A stretch of DNA of 64,000 nucleotides from an uncultured Desulfuromonas sp. (GTDB taxonomy: Bacteria; Desulfobacterota; Desulfuromonadia; Desulfuromonadales; Desulfuromonadaceae): positions 3,596,001-3,660,000 of the forward strand of contig NZ_OY787469.1 in assembly GCF_963678835.1 (NCBI RefSeq), given 5' to 3'. Both the position numbers and the translations under genes were made by a program. The notes beneath the pieces were generated by a model. It was not told the DNA's origin, searched no databases, and saw nothing but the letters and a program-made list of their open reading frames with translations. Positions 17,761-25,682 of the stretch are shown here, one piece after another (within the stretch, counting starts at the first letter, position 1; the number at the start of each line of letters is the position of its first letter).

Positions 17761-18596
17761 AATTCACACCGAAACAGCTGCCGGGAAACGTCAACGTTTC
17801 CCGGACGCATCCTCTCGTTGAATTTTTTTGGCTGGTTTCCGGGATCGTGATCTTGGGCGCGGTGTTTGTCTTCGCCCTCGGCTTTACCACGGATTGGGTG
17901 GCGGAAAAGGCTCCGCTCTCCCTTGAGAACTGGATTGGCAACCAGACGCTGAAACATTTCCCCGGCGAGGGGAACCCGGAGCTGAGCCAACGGTTGGACG
18001 CCCTTTTGGCGTCGGCAGACTCAGAACCGGGTCTGCAACGGTATTCGTTTCGGATTTTATTGCTTGAAAGCGATGAGGTGAATGCCGCAGCTCTGCCCGG
18101 CGGGACGATTGTGATTTTTTCCGGGCTGCTGGAGGAGATCGCTTCGGAAAACGAGCTGATGATGGTGATCGGCCACGAGCTGGGCCATTTTGCCCACCGC
18201 GACCACCTGCGCGGACTTGGCCGCGGTCTCGGCATTGCCATGGCCACGGCGATGATTTTTGGACAGGACAGTGGGTTCAGTGACCTGGTCGCCAAAGCGG
18301 TTCTGCCGGTCCAGGCCGGGTATTCCCAACGCCAGGAGCGCGCAGCAGACCTTTTTGCGCTGGACCTGTTAGCCCACTATTACGGACACTGCGGCGGTGC
18401 CAGCGATTTCTTTGTCCGCCATGCTGCCGAAAGCGGCCCCAAGCTGACCTATTTACTCGCCTCCCACCCTCACCCCCAGGCACGTATTGAAGCCTTGAAC
18501 CAGATGATTGAGCAAAAGCATTACGCTCTCCAGCCCCCCGAACCGTTGGGTCAGGACCTACGCAAGATCATGGAGTTTGATCAAGCGAAGAACTAG
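17757..18596 (+). CDS. M48-family membrane zinc metalloprotease
   Basis: A 279-residue protease with one N-terminal membrane helix (about residues 22-45) and an M48 catalytic domain. It has the HELGH zinc motif at 140-144 and the third ligand in QERAAD (Glu194), and the SHPHPQARIEAL segment near the C-terminus is typical of the family. M48 relatives (HtpX, BepA, Oma1) degrade or process membrane or envelope proteins. Its start overlaps the end of the second YbjQ gene. The IS110-family element begins within a few bases of the stop codon, so the last residues may have been altered by the insertion. The substrate is unknown. Confidence 0.88.
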   Translation: MKFTPKQLPGNVNVSRTHPLVEFFWLVSGIVILGAVFVFALGFTTDWVAEKAPLSLENWIGNQTLKHFPGEGNPELSQRLDALLASADSEPGLQRYSFRILLLESDEVNAAALPGGTIVIFSGLLEEIASENELMMVIGHELGHFAHRDHLRGLGRGLGIAMATAMIFGQDSGFSDLVAKAVLPVQAGYSQRQERAADLFALDLLAHYYGHCGGASDFFVRHAAESGPKLTYLLASHPHPQARIEALNQMIEQKHYALQPPEPLGQDLRKIMEFDQAKN

Positions 18597-18601
18597 ACAT
18601 A

Positions 18602-18614
18602 ATGGCTGACAGTT
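18602..18614 (+). repeat. IS1111-type left sub-terminal inverted repeat
   Basis: ATGGCTGACAGTT, perfectly inverted at the right end. Confidence 0.8.
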
Positions 18615-18627
18615 AGAAACAAAAAAG

Positions 18628-18704
18628 GACCTGCCCCTTGCAAACGTGGGTTATGTTGAAAATTTAATAACCCCAACACAGAGCCAAAACCAAGGAGGCA
18701 GGTC
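18628..18704 (+). promoter_or_regulatory. Leader hairpin that would mask the transposase ribosome site
   Basis: GACCTGCCCCTTG (18628-18640) pairs with CAAGGAGGCAGGTC (18691-18704), one bulge allowed. The right arm contains the AAGGAG ribosome site and ends at the base before the TTG start. A second stem, GGGTTAT/ATAACCC (18648-18654 with 18668-18674), nests inside. Transcripts reading in from the upstream M48 operon would be folded and poorly translated. That is a known strategy in other insertion sequences. Confidence 0.6.
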
Positions 18705-19820
18705 TTGAAAAATTCTAGCATGTTTATCGGATTGGACGTCCATAAAAAATCTATTGAGATAGCCATTGCCGAGGACGGTCGCACTGGCGAAGTTCGCCGA
18801 TACGGTGAAATTGCCGGTGACTTGTCTGCTCTGGACAAGGTGGTTAGGAAACTTATTTCAAAAGGAGCTGAACTGCACTTTGTCTACGAAGCCGGTCCTT
18901 GCGGCTATGAGATTTACCGCCACCTGACAGCTCAGGGATTCGATTGCCAGGTGGTGGCCCCCTCAAAGATTCCAAAGAAAAGCGGCGAGCGGATAAAAAA
19001 TGACCGCCGGGATGCGCAGATGCTTGCCCGCCTGCATCGGGCCGGTGAACTGTCCGGCGTCTTTGTCCCTGCGGCGGAAGATGAAGCGATGCGGGATCTC
19101 ACCCGCTCGAGAGAAGATGCCAAAATAACGCAGAAAAAAGCCAAGCAGCGCATTCTGGCTTTCCTGCTTCGGCATGGGTTCAGATACAACGGACGAACTC
19201 CTTGGAGTCAGGCCCATATGCGGTGGATCGCTGAGATTAAAATGCCCCATCCCGCTCAGCAAATCGCTCTTCAGGAATATGTCGACACATTAACTGAGAG
19301 CACGTGCCGGGTGAAACGCCTTACGGATCAGATTCAGCAACTTTTGCCGCAATGGCGTATGTTTGAGGTCACCAAGGCCTATCAGTCACTACGCGGTGTC
19401 TCTTTAATTGTTGCTGCGACCACAGTTGCGGAAATCGGCGACCTGACACGTTTTGATAGTCCCGTTGAACTGATGTCCTATCTTGGTCTGGTTCCATCGG
19501 AACACTCCAGTGGCGAGAAGACGAAACGAGGCGCCATCACCAAGACAGGTAATGGCCATGTGCGCCGGGTTCTTGTGGAAGCAGCCTGGGCTTACCGCCT
19601 TCCTGCCCGCATCAGTCGGGTGTTACATAAACGCCAAGAAGGTTTATCACAAGAGATTTGCGCTATTTCCTGGAAAGCCCAACTCCGGCTCTGTGCCCGC
19701 TACAAATACATGCTGGAACGGGGAAAATGCAAGCAGGTGATTGTAACGGCCATCGCCCGGGAACTCTGTGCCTTCATGTGGGCCATCGCCCATGAGGTTG
19801 ACATTCCGGAAGTGGTATAA
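18705..19820 (+). CDS. IS110-family transposase (DEDD recombinase, IS1111 type)
   Basis: A 371-residue recombinase. The N-terminal RuvC-like DEDD domain starts with FIGLDVHKKSIEIAIAE, has YEAGPCGYEIYR, and NDRRDAQMLARLHRAGEL as the later acidic motif. The C-terminal Transposase_20 domain includes the helix-hairpin-helix-like LRGVSLIVAATTVAEIGDLTRF and the conserved YLGLVPSEHSSG and KTGNGHVRRVLVEAAW with the nucleophile Ser region. Length and motif order are normal, so the enzyme appears intact. Start TTG 18705 is chosen for its AAGGAG site; ATG 18720 is the alternative. The family moves through an RNA-guided recombination mechanism. Confidence 0.92.
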   Translation: MKNSSMFIGLDVHKKSIEIAIAEDGRTGEVRRYGEIAGDLSALDKVVRKLISKGAELHFVYEAGPCGYEIYRHLTAQGFDCQVVAPSKIPKKSGERIKNDRRDAQMLARLHRAGELSGVFVPAAEDEAMRDLTRSREDAKITQKKAKQRILAFLLRHGFRYNGRTPWSQAHMRWIAEIKMPHPAQQIALQEYVDTLTESTCRVKRLTDQIQQLLPQWRMFEVTKAYQSLRGVSLIVAATTVAEIGDLTRFDSPVELMSYLGLVPSEHSSGEKTKRGAITKTGNGHVRRVLVEAAWAYRLPARISRVLHKRQEGLSQEICAISWKAQLRLCARYKYMLERGKCKQVIVTAIARELCAFMWAIAHEVDIPEVV

Positions 19821-20134
19821 CAAAGGTCAGAAAAAACACTCCAAAATAGGCAGGAGAAAGCATAACGCACAAGAACATACATTCCATGGCAGTTGAAGGG
19901 GCGCAACCACGGTCAGGAGAATCCTCGTGAGCACTATTGGATAAGGCCTTTGGCCGAACTCACGATACTAGACAGAGGCAGCTCCGCGACGAAGACAAGT
20001 CTGGCGGTATCCAACCCGCGAATATCAGTCTGATGAGCCGTCGCAACAACGGTTCCGCCCCTGCAAGTGCCATGGAACATAAACAGAATAAAACCGCTGA
20101 ATCAGTTGGGCAGGCAAAGAATATTCTTCTTGAC
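19821..20134 (+). ncRNA. Candidate bridge-RNA region of the IS1111-type element
   Basis: A 314-base non-coding stretch between the transposase stop and the right inverted repeat, the location reported for IS1111-subgroup bridge RNAs. A visible stem is TCGTGAG (19925-19931) with CTCACGA (19959-19965), with an inner GGCC-TTT-GGCC hairpin. No ORF with domain support is present. The two guide loops cannot be assigned by eye, and the RNA ends are not defined. Confidence 0.4.
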
Positions 20135-20147
20135 AACTGTCAGCCAT
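20135..20147 (-). repeat. IS1111-type right sub-terminal inverted repeat
   Basis: AACTGTCAGCCAT, the perfect reverse complement of 18602-18614. Confidence 0.8.
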
Positions 20148-20190
20148 ATCAGTGCTCGAACACACTCAATTTCATCCTCGGCAAGAGCTT

Positions 20191-20302
20191 CTGTAGGAGC
20201 GAATGTATTCGCGAATTATTCTGGCCATTGGCCCTTTTCATGATGGGAATTCGCGGCTGAAGCCGCTCCTACTATGGACAATTTCAACGGTGCTGACGTA
20301 CT
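20191..20302. repeat. BIME-like pair of REP palindromes, copy B
   Basis: Second copy of the block at 8387-8499, about 45 bases beyond the insertion sequence. It keeps the full GCGGCTGAAGCCGCTCC palindrome, better than copy A. The trailing TGCTGACGTACT is conserved. Confidence 0.65.
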
Positions 20303-20348
20303 AGCAGGCGGTTAAAAAACAGCTTGTGGAGCCCTTGGACGGGCGGCC

Positions 20349-20383
20349 AAAATCAAGGACCGTTTTTTCAAGTCCTTGATTTT
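20349..20383. other. Stem-loop downstream of the chemoreceptor gene
   Basis: AAAATCAAGGAC (20349-20360) and GTCCTTGATTTT (20372-20383) form a perfect 12-base stem with an 11-base loop. It could end transcription of the minus-strand chemoreceptor gene, although it lies about 250 bases past the stop. No ORF is supported between 20303 and 20632. Confidence 0.4.
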
Positions 20384-20419
20384 GTAAGTAAGGCGGAAAT
20401 CGCATTCCCAGCTTGTGTC

Positions 20420-20451
20420 GTTGAAAAGCTCCCGGATGGGACTTTTTCAAC
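20420..20451. repeat. Small palindromic repeat, copy 1
   Basis: GTTGAAAAGCTCCC-GGAT-GGGACTTTTTCAAC, an imperfect palindrome with a CCCGGATGG core. A related copy lies at 23777-23808. Confidence 0.4.
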
Positions 20452-20632
20452 ATCTTGCCAGGCATTAAGAACGTCATCTTTTCTTAATGCCGCTATCACC
20501 CATATCAGAAAACAGCATCAATCCAAAGTCGCCAACGTCCATAAGGGCCTGGGACAGCATCCACTTGAATCAGCGGCAAAACATCGTGCCATAGAAAAAC
20601 CGCATTTGCTGTTACTGTTTTTTTTGCACCAG

Positions 20633-22894
20633 CTATTCCCCCCAACCAATTCCCGGGAGCGGTTCTGCCGAAGGTGTCCGGGTAACTATGGTGGAAGAGG
20701 ATTCCAGGGTAAACCGGCTCAACATGGCGCGCAGTTGCTCGGCCTGACTGCTGAGCTGTTCAGCAGCGGCAGCACTTTCTTCGGCGCTGGCGGTATTCTG
20801 CTGAGTGACGGTGTCGATCTGGCCGACGCCGATGTTGATTTGGGAAATTCCCTGAGCCTGCTCCTGGCTGGCAGTGGCGATCTCACCGACAAGGTCGGAC
20901 ACCTTGGTGATCCCCTCTACCATTTCCTGCAATGCTTTGGCAGTCTGGGACGCGATCTGGGTGCCGTTGACGGTTTTTTCAACGGTGCCCTCAATCAACC
21001 CTGCCGTTTCGTGCGCAGCTTTGGCACTGCGGGCCGCGAGATTACGCACCTCTTCGGCGACAACGGCAAAACCTTTGCCGTGTTGTCCGGCGCGGGCTGC
21101 TTCAACGGCAGCATTGAGCGCCAGCAGGTTGGTTTGAAAAGCGATCTCATCAATGGTTTTGATGATTTTACTAATATGTTCACCGGAGGCATTAATATCA
21201 TCCATGGCCTGGACCATCTGTTCCATGTGTTGGCTACCGGCTCCACCGGCTTTCTGGGCTAAGCGGGTCAACTGGTTGGCGACAGAGGCATTTTCGGCAT
21301 TGGCGGTAGTCTGGGCTGCATTTTCGTTGAGAGAGGCGGCAATCTCTTCAAGACTGCTGGCCTGCTCTGTTGCCCCCTGAGACAAGGTTTGACTGGTATC
21401 GGAAATCTGGTGGCTTCCGGAAGCAATCTGCTCACCAAAGGTACGAATCTGCGCCATGGTCTCATTCATGGCAGCATTCGCCTTGGCAAGAGGCGCGGCA
21501 ATCACGCCTTCGGCTTTGAAGGTAAAATCACCACTGGCTAGTTTTTCAAAAGCGGTAACGACCTCCTGCTGCAGGTTATCAGCAAATTGATCAACCACGT
21601 GCGCCATGTCGCCAATCTCATCTTTGCGGTTAAGATTAAGTCGCTTATCGAGATGGCCGTTCTGCAAGTCGGTCATCATGGAGGACGTAAGAATCAGCGG
21701 ACGGCTGACACTGTTGGCAAGGAGATAACTGCCGGCAACCGACAAAATCAACATCAATGCGGCAACGGAGATAATCCACGTCAGTTGGGTGGCAACGGCA
21801 TCGCTGACCAGATTGTGTGATGCGGCGAAGTCATCGGTGTAATAACCGGCGACGATGACCCAATCCCACGGCGCAAAATAGGTAATCGCGGCAACCTTGC
21901 TGCGGGCAACATCGCTGCCGGCGTTTTTCCAATTGTAGTCTTCAAAGGCAACGGGAATGTCACCGCGAGAATAGGTAGGTAAAGCCAGGGCTTTATCAAC
22001 GATTTTACGAATAATCGATTCGCCGTCGGCATCCTTAACATTAAGGATGTTCTCTTTATCGCGTTTGCCGTTTTGAGAAATAATGTAACTGCCCTTCAGG
22101 TTCCCTTGCCCGCCCAGCACATAGACATAGCCACTTGCACCAACTTTGATATCAAGGATGCCACGACGCAAGCTGTCGATGTTTTCCTGCTTCACACCAA
22201 CGTAAAGTATACCGACAACCGAGGTGTGCTGTTTGTTCCAAATCGGTTCATAGGCGGTGATATACCAGTCATTCACGACAAAGGCCCGACCACGATAGGT
22301 CTCTCCAGACAGAACTTTGGCAATGACCGAATTTGTTTTGCCATCCGGGTTGACGTGAGGGATGTAAGTCCCAACCGCCCGTTGACCATTTTTTTTCACC
22401 ACATTTGTGGCGACACGCAACATATCGCCCTGTTCATTCATCCGTTGAAAGATGGTCACGGTACCGCCAACCAACGTCTGTACTTTGTCAACAATGGGAG
22501 TCGCGACATCAACTCTGGTATTTTGTCCCAGCCAGGTTTCGCCCACCAGCATGCGCGGGAGCGAAACCTCTTGCGACTGTTTGGTGAACTGGTTAACGGC
22601 CTGCCACGACACGGTATCCCCATCAAAAGCAATGCCGCCGAGCGAGGTCAGCGAATCGCGGGCAACATTGAGGCCGGCATCGACCATAACCTGGACAGAT
22701 TCCTGTGCGGAGCGGCACATGAGGTAGACATCCTGAGAGATACACGCCGCTTCTCTGCGAGCCAGACTGTCAATTTCACCACTGACACGCTGACTGAGGA
22801 TATTGTTCTGGTAGATGGCGATTCCCAAAACGGAAACAACGGTGATCACCACCAGAGACAATGATGTTAAAATGATTTTTGTTCTGAGTTTCAT
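20633..22894 (-). CDS. Methyl-accepting chemotaxis protein with periplasmic Cache sensor
   Basis: A chemoreceptor of 753 residues from the ATG at 22894; a longer TTG frame from 22915 has no merit. Order: membrane helix 1 (about residues 5-28), a large periplasmic Cache-type double sensor (about 35-330), membrane helix 2 (about 335-360), a HAMP domain and the cytoplasmic signalling hairpin. The hairpin tip has the conserved [20 protein letters not shown]. The protein relays ligand binding to CheA/CheW; the ligand is not evident. It stands alone, and the associated che genes are not in this window. Confidence 0.93.
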   Translation of the reverse strand: MKLRTKIILTSLSLVVITVVSVLGIAIYQNNILSQRVSGEIDSLARREAACISQDVYLMCRSAQESVQVMVDAGLNVARDSLTSLGGIAFDGDTVSWQAVNQFTKQSQEVSLPRMLVGETWLGQNTRVDVATPIVDKVQTLVGGTVTIFQRMNEQGDMLRVATNVVKKNGQRAVGTYIPHVNPDGKTNSVIAKVLSGETYRGRAFVVNDWYITAYEPIWNKQHTSVVGILYVGVKQENIDSLRRGILDIKVGASGYVYVLGGQGNLKGSYIISQNGKRDKENILNVKDADGESIIRKIVDKALALPTYSRGDIPVAFEDYNWKNAGSDVARSKVAAITYFAPWDWVIVAGYYTDDFAASHNLVSDAVATQLTWIISVAALMLILSVAGSYLLANSVSRPLILTSSMMTDLQNGHLDKRLNLNRKDEIGDMAHVVDQFADNLQQEVVTAFEKLASGDFTFKAEGVIAAPLAKANAAMNETMAQIRTFGEQIASGSHQISDTSQTLSQGATEQASSLEEIAASLNENAAQTTANAENASVANQLTRLAQKAGGAGSQHMEQMVQAMDDINASGEHISKIIKTIDEIAFQTNLLALNAAVEAARAGQHGKGFAVVAEEVRNLAARSAKAAHETAGLIEGTVEKTVNGTQIASQTAKALQEMVEGITKVSDLVGEIATASQEQAQGISQINIGVGQIDTVTQQNTASAEESAAAAEQLSSQAEQLRAMLSRFTLESSSTIVTRTPSAEPLPGIGWGE

Positions 22895-23262
22895 GCAGTC
22901 CCCCCCACAACCCAAAAAAAAGCGCTCACATTATTAATACGCAAAAAATAAATCATAAGGATTAATTTATATCTAATGTTGTTCATGAAACAAGCTTTTT
23001 TTAGTTAAATTAGTGCCATTTTTAGACACGAAAAAACGGCCTGATTCACAGGCGGAAATAGCACAGATTGTCGGTTAATAACACAAGGACTGCCGGAACA
23101 AAGAACTCTTTTTGTAAAAAAAATTTGCTTGCACTGCGCGATTGCCTATTATTTATCTGAGCGCGGTAATTCAAAACTGCCGCAACGCGATTTCCTGATG
23201 AAAATGTCAGGCTGAAAATTCGACCATCGAAAGCCTATCAGCCACTATTCAAGGAGGGGAAC
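22895..23262. other. Divergent intergenic region between chemoreceptor and rubrerythrin
   Basis: A/T-rich, without a credible ORF. A candidate sigma-70 promoter for rubrerythrin, TTGCTT (23125-23130) with a 16-base spacer and TATTAT (23147-23152), leaves a leader of about 105 bases. No clear operator is seen. Confidence 0.35.
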
Positions 23263-23763
23263 ATGCCGACAACCAACGAACATCTCAAAGAAGCATTTTC
23301 AGGTGAGAGCCAGGCCAACCAGAAATATCGCGCCTTTGCCAAGCAGGCCGAAAAGGAGGGCTTCACCAATATTGCCAAACTGTTTCGCACCACAGCCGAA
23401 GCAGAGCGCATTCATGCGGAGGGACACCTCAAGGCACTTGACATGATTGCCAACACGGCGGACAACCTTCAGGCAGCGATTGATGGTGAAACCTATGAGT
23501 TTACAGAAATGTACCCGCCAATGCTGGAACAGGCCCTGTTTGACAATCACAAAGCAAAAAGGATGTTCAAATTTGCTGTGGATGCTGAAGAGGTGCATGC
23601 CCAAATCTATGCCAAGGCCCTTGAAGCGGTGAAGGCGGGTAAAGATATGGAGGTCAGTGACTTCTACCTCTGCCCGATCTGTGGTTATATCGAGCTGGGG
23701 TCAGCGCCCGACGAATGTCCGGTTTGCGGTGCCAAAAGCAAGGTGTTCTGCCAGATTGGCTAG
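23263..23763 (+). CDS. rbr: Rubrerythrin
   Basis: A 166-residue non-haem di-iron peroxidase that reduces hydrogen peroxide in anaerobes, with electrons from rubredoxin. The N-terminal ferritin-like four-helix domain has the Glu ligands in AFSGESQANQKY and the E-x-x-H pairs (AEAERIHAEGH, VDAEEVHAQIY). The C-terminal rubredoxin-like knuckle has two CxxC pairs (CPICGY and CPVCGA) for the FeS4 site. Length is normal. AAGGAGGGG precedes the ATG. It is monocistronic and followed by hairpins. Confidence 0.95.
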   Translation: MPTTNEHLKEAFSGESQANQKYRAFAKQAEKEGFTNIAKLFRTTAEAERIHAEGHLKALDMIANTADNLQAAIDGETYEFTEMYPPMLEQALFDNHKAKRMFKFAVDAEEVHAQIYAKALEAVKAGKDMEVSDFYLCPICGYIELGSAPDECPVCGAKSKVFCQIG

Positions 23764-23776
23764 CTCCTAACAGGCT

Positions 23777-23808
23777 GGGGAAAATTCCCGGATGGACCTT
23801 TTTCACCC
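23777..23808. repeat. Small palindromic repeat, copy 2
   Basis: GGGGAAAATTCCCGGATGGACCTTTTTCACCCC, related to 20420-20451 through the CCCGGATGG core and the flanking A-run and T-run. It lies 13 bases after the rubrerythrin stop and may act as its terminator. Confidence 0.4.
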
Positions 23809-23876
23809 CTGCTAAAAGCTTGATAGTTATTGCCAGTGAGAGAACCACAAAAAGGTCTCTTGCGGATGACAAACAA

Positions 23877-23930
23877 CCTTAAACAACAAAGGACTTGCCG
23901 CTTAGCGTCTAAGTCCTTTGTTGTTTAAGG
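23877..23930. terminator. Very long perfect stem-loop between rubrerythrin and DAHP synthase
   Basis: CCTTAAACAACAAAGGACTT (23877-23896) pairs perfectly over 20 bases with 23911-23930, around a 14-base loop. There is no T-run after it. It may be a terminator or processing signal; the length of perfect pairing is unusual. The remainder of the gap (to 24084) holds a TATAAT at about 24014 that could be the -10 box for the next gene. Confidence 0.45.
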
Positions 23931-24084
23931 CGAGAGTGTCGTCAACAAATCGGACTCTCTGCAATGACATCTTAAAAAGATGACAATCAAATGCATAGAT
24001 TCTTCAAATAGAATATAATACGTTCATCGTATGTAAGAGCTTCACAATTTAACGGAACAACATGTTCACATAATAGGAGTTTCC

Positions 24085-25434
24085 ATGTCTGATTCGCCTG
24101 CAAACTGGCATCCCTCAAGTTGGCACCAATTCCCTGCGGCCCAGATGCCGCCCTGGCCCGACCCCGCTGAATACCAGGAGACGATCAAAACGATTTCACA
24201 ATTTCCCCCTCTGGTGTTCGCAGGCGAAATCCGTGCCCTTAAAGAGATCCTGGCGAAAGCGGCTGAAGGCGAGGCATTTCTTCTTCAGGGCGGAGATTGT
24301 GCGGAGAATTTCTCTCAATGCACAGCGCCCTATATTCGTGAAACGCTCAAAGTTTTACTGCAAATGTCGATCATCCTGACCTATGCCGGAAGGAAACCGG
24401 TTGCCAAAGTGGGACGGATTGCCGGCCAATTTGCCAAGCCACGTTCATCAAACATGGAAAAGATTGGCGATCTTGAGTTTCCCAGCTTCCGCGGTGACAT
24501 GGTGAACAGCCCGGAATTTACCGCGGAGGCACGTCGCCCGGATCCTCAGCGACTGATCAAAGGCTACTATGTCGCCTGCGCGACAATGAACCTGCTGCGT
24601 GCCTTTACAAAGGGAGGCTATGCCGCACTTCATCGGGTTCACGCCTGGAACAACGATTTTGTTAAAAATTCTCCGATTGGACAAAACTATGAAGTTCTGG
24701 CGGAGCAGATCTCCAAGGCGTTGAACTTTTTTGAAACAATCGGCCTCGATGTTGACAGCCCCCGCTTCAACCAGGCCAATGTCTACACATCCCATGAAGC
24801 GCTGCTGCTCGGCTACGAAGAGGCATTGACGCGGCGCGATTCGACTACCGGTGAATGGTATGACTGTAGTGCTCACATGATCTGGATTGGAGATCGCACC
24901 CGTCAATTAGATGGCGCGCACATTGAATTTTTCCGCGGCGTTCTTAACCCGGTCGGCGTCAAGATAGGCCCCAGTTACAATCTCGACGAGACACTGCGAT
25001 TGATCGAAATTCTCAACCCTGAAAACGAACCGGGAAGACTGACCCTGATAACTCGTTTTGGTGCCGGTAAAATTGGAGACTATCTACCGCCTTTAGCACG
25101 GGCGGTTAAAAACGCCGGGCACAAAGTGGTCTGGTGTTGCGATCCGATGCATGGCAATACCTATGTTGCTGAAAGTGGCCACAAAACCAGAAACTTTGAC
25201 GACATCATGGGTGAAGTGGGTGATTTCTTCTCGATCCATCGTTCCGAAGGAACCAATCCTGGCGGTGTTCATCTGGAGATGACCGGCGAGAACGTTACGG
25301 AGTGTATCGGCGGCGGACGGAAAATTGAGAATGATCATCTCAAGCTGAATTATGCCACCCAGTGCGATCCTCGACTAAACGCAGAACAGAGTCTTGATCT
25401 TGCTTTTCATCTGGCACAGCTGGTTCATGGTTAA
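24085..25434 (+). CDS. Class II 3-deoxy-7-phosphoheptulonate (DAHP) synthase
   Basis: A 449-residue enzyme that condenses phosphoenolpyruvate with erythrose 4-phosphate, the first step of the shikimate pathway. The class II (plant/actinobacterial type) signature is clear: WHPSSWHQFPAAQMPPWPD near the start, LLQGGDCAENF, the KVGRIAGQFAKPRS phosphate-binding segment, CDPMHGNT, and the C-terminal HLEMTGENVTECIGG with metal ligands. Length is standard and no regulatory domain is added. It appears monocistronic, with a ribosome site AGGAG before the ATG. Confidence 0.95.
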   Translation: MSDSPANWHPSSWHQFPAAQMPPWPDPAEYQETIKTISQFPPLVFAGEIRALKEILAKAAEGEAFLLQGGDCAENFSQCTAPYIRETLKVLLQMSIILTYAGRKPVAKVGRIAGQFAKPRSSNMEKIGDLEFPSFRGDMVNSPEFTAEARRPDPQRLIKGYYVACATMNLLRAFTKGGYAALHRVHAWNNDFVKNSPIGQNYEVLAEQISKALNFFETIGLDVDSPRFNQANVYTSHEALLLGYEEALTRRDSTTGEWYDCSAHMIWIGDRTRQLDGAHIEFFRGVLNPVGVKIGPSYNLDETLRLIEILNPENEPGRLTLITRFGAGKIGDYLPPLARAVKNAGHKVVWCCDPMHGNTYVAESGHKTRNFDDIMGEVGDFFSIHRSEGTNPGGVHLEMTGENVTECIGGGRKIENDHLKLNYATQCDPRLNAEQSLDLAFHLAQLVHG

Positions 25435-25682
25435 AGAATAGGTCCGCAGAGAAAGGCGTGGGCCGACAAAGACGCCCCGATGTTTTCAGATTGCAGAGAG
25501 AGTTCAACACCGGTCAGCAATTTGTAGGGCAGAGACACACCTTCTTATCCTTGGAGAGGGTATAGCGTTGCTCTATCTGTAAATGCCTCTACGCCCCTGA
25601 GATCGGCGATGAAACAAGCGGCACGCTTCGCCGAACTGCGGAACAGTCTGACTTGATTTCATGTTGAACAACAAAGAAAGCG

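Larger units (their letters stand above)
18597..20150 (+). mobile_element. IS110-family insertion sequence of the IS1111 type
   Basis: The transposase gene is bracketed by perfect 13-base sub-terminal inverted repeats (18602-18614 and 20135-20147). Such repeats mark the IS1111 subgroup; the classical IS110 subgroup lacks them. Exact ends are not certain, because these elements extend a few bases beyond the repeats and make no clear target duplication. The right non-coding part is long (about 314 bases), as expected for IS1111-type elements that encode the guide (bridge) RNA downstream of the transposase. The element separates the M48 operon from the chemoreceptor region. Confidence 0.8.

Noticed and set aside
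20324..21262. A 312-codon plus-strand frame across the end of the chemoreceptor gene
   Set aside because: Most of it is antisense to the conserved signalling hairpin of the chemoreceptor; no family resemblance.
23129..23145. Sigma-54 promoter before rubrerythrin (TTGCAC...TTGC)
   Set aside because: The -24 GG is absent and the GG-N10-GC spacing fails.
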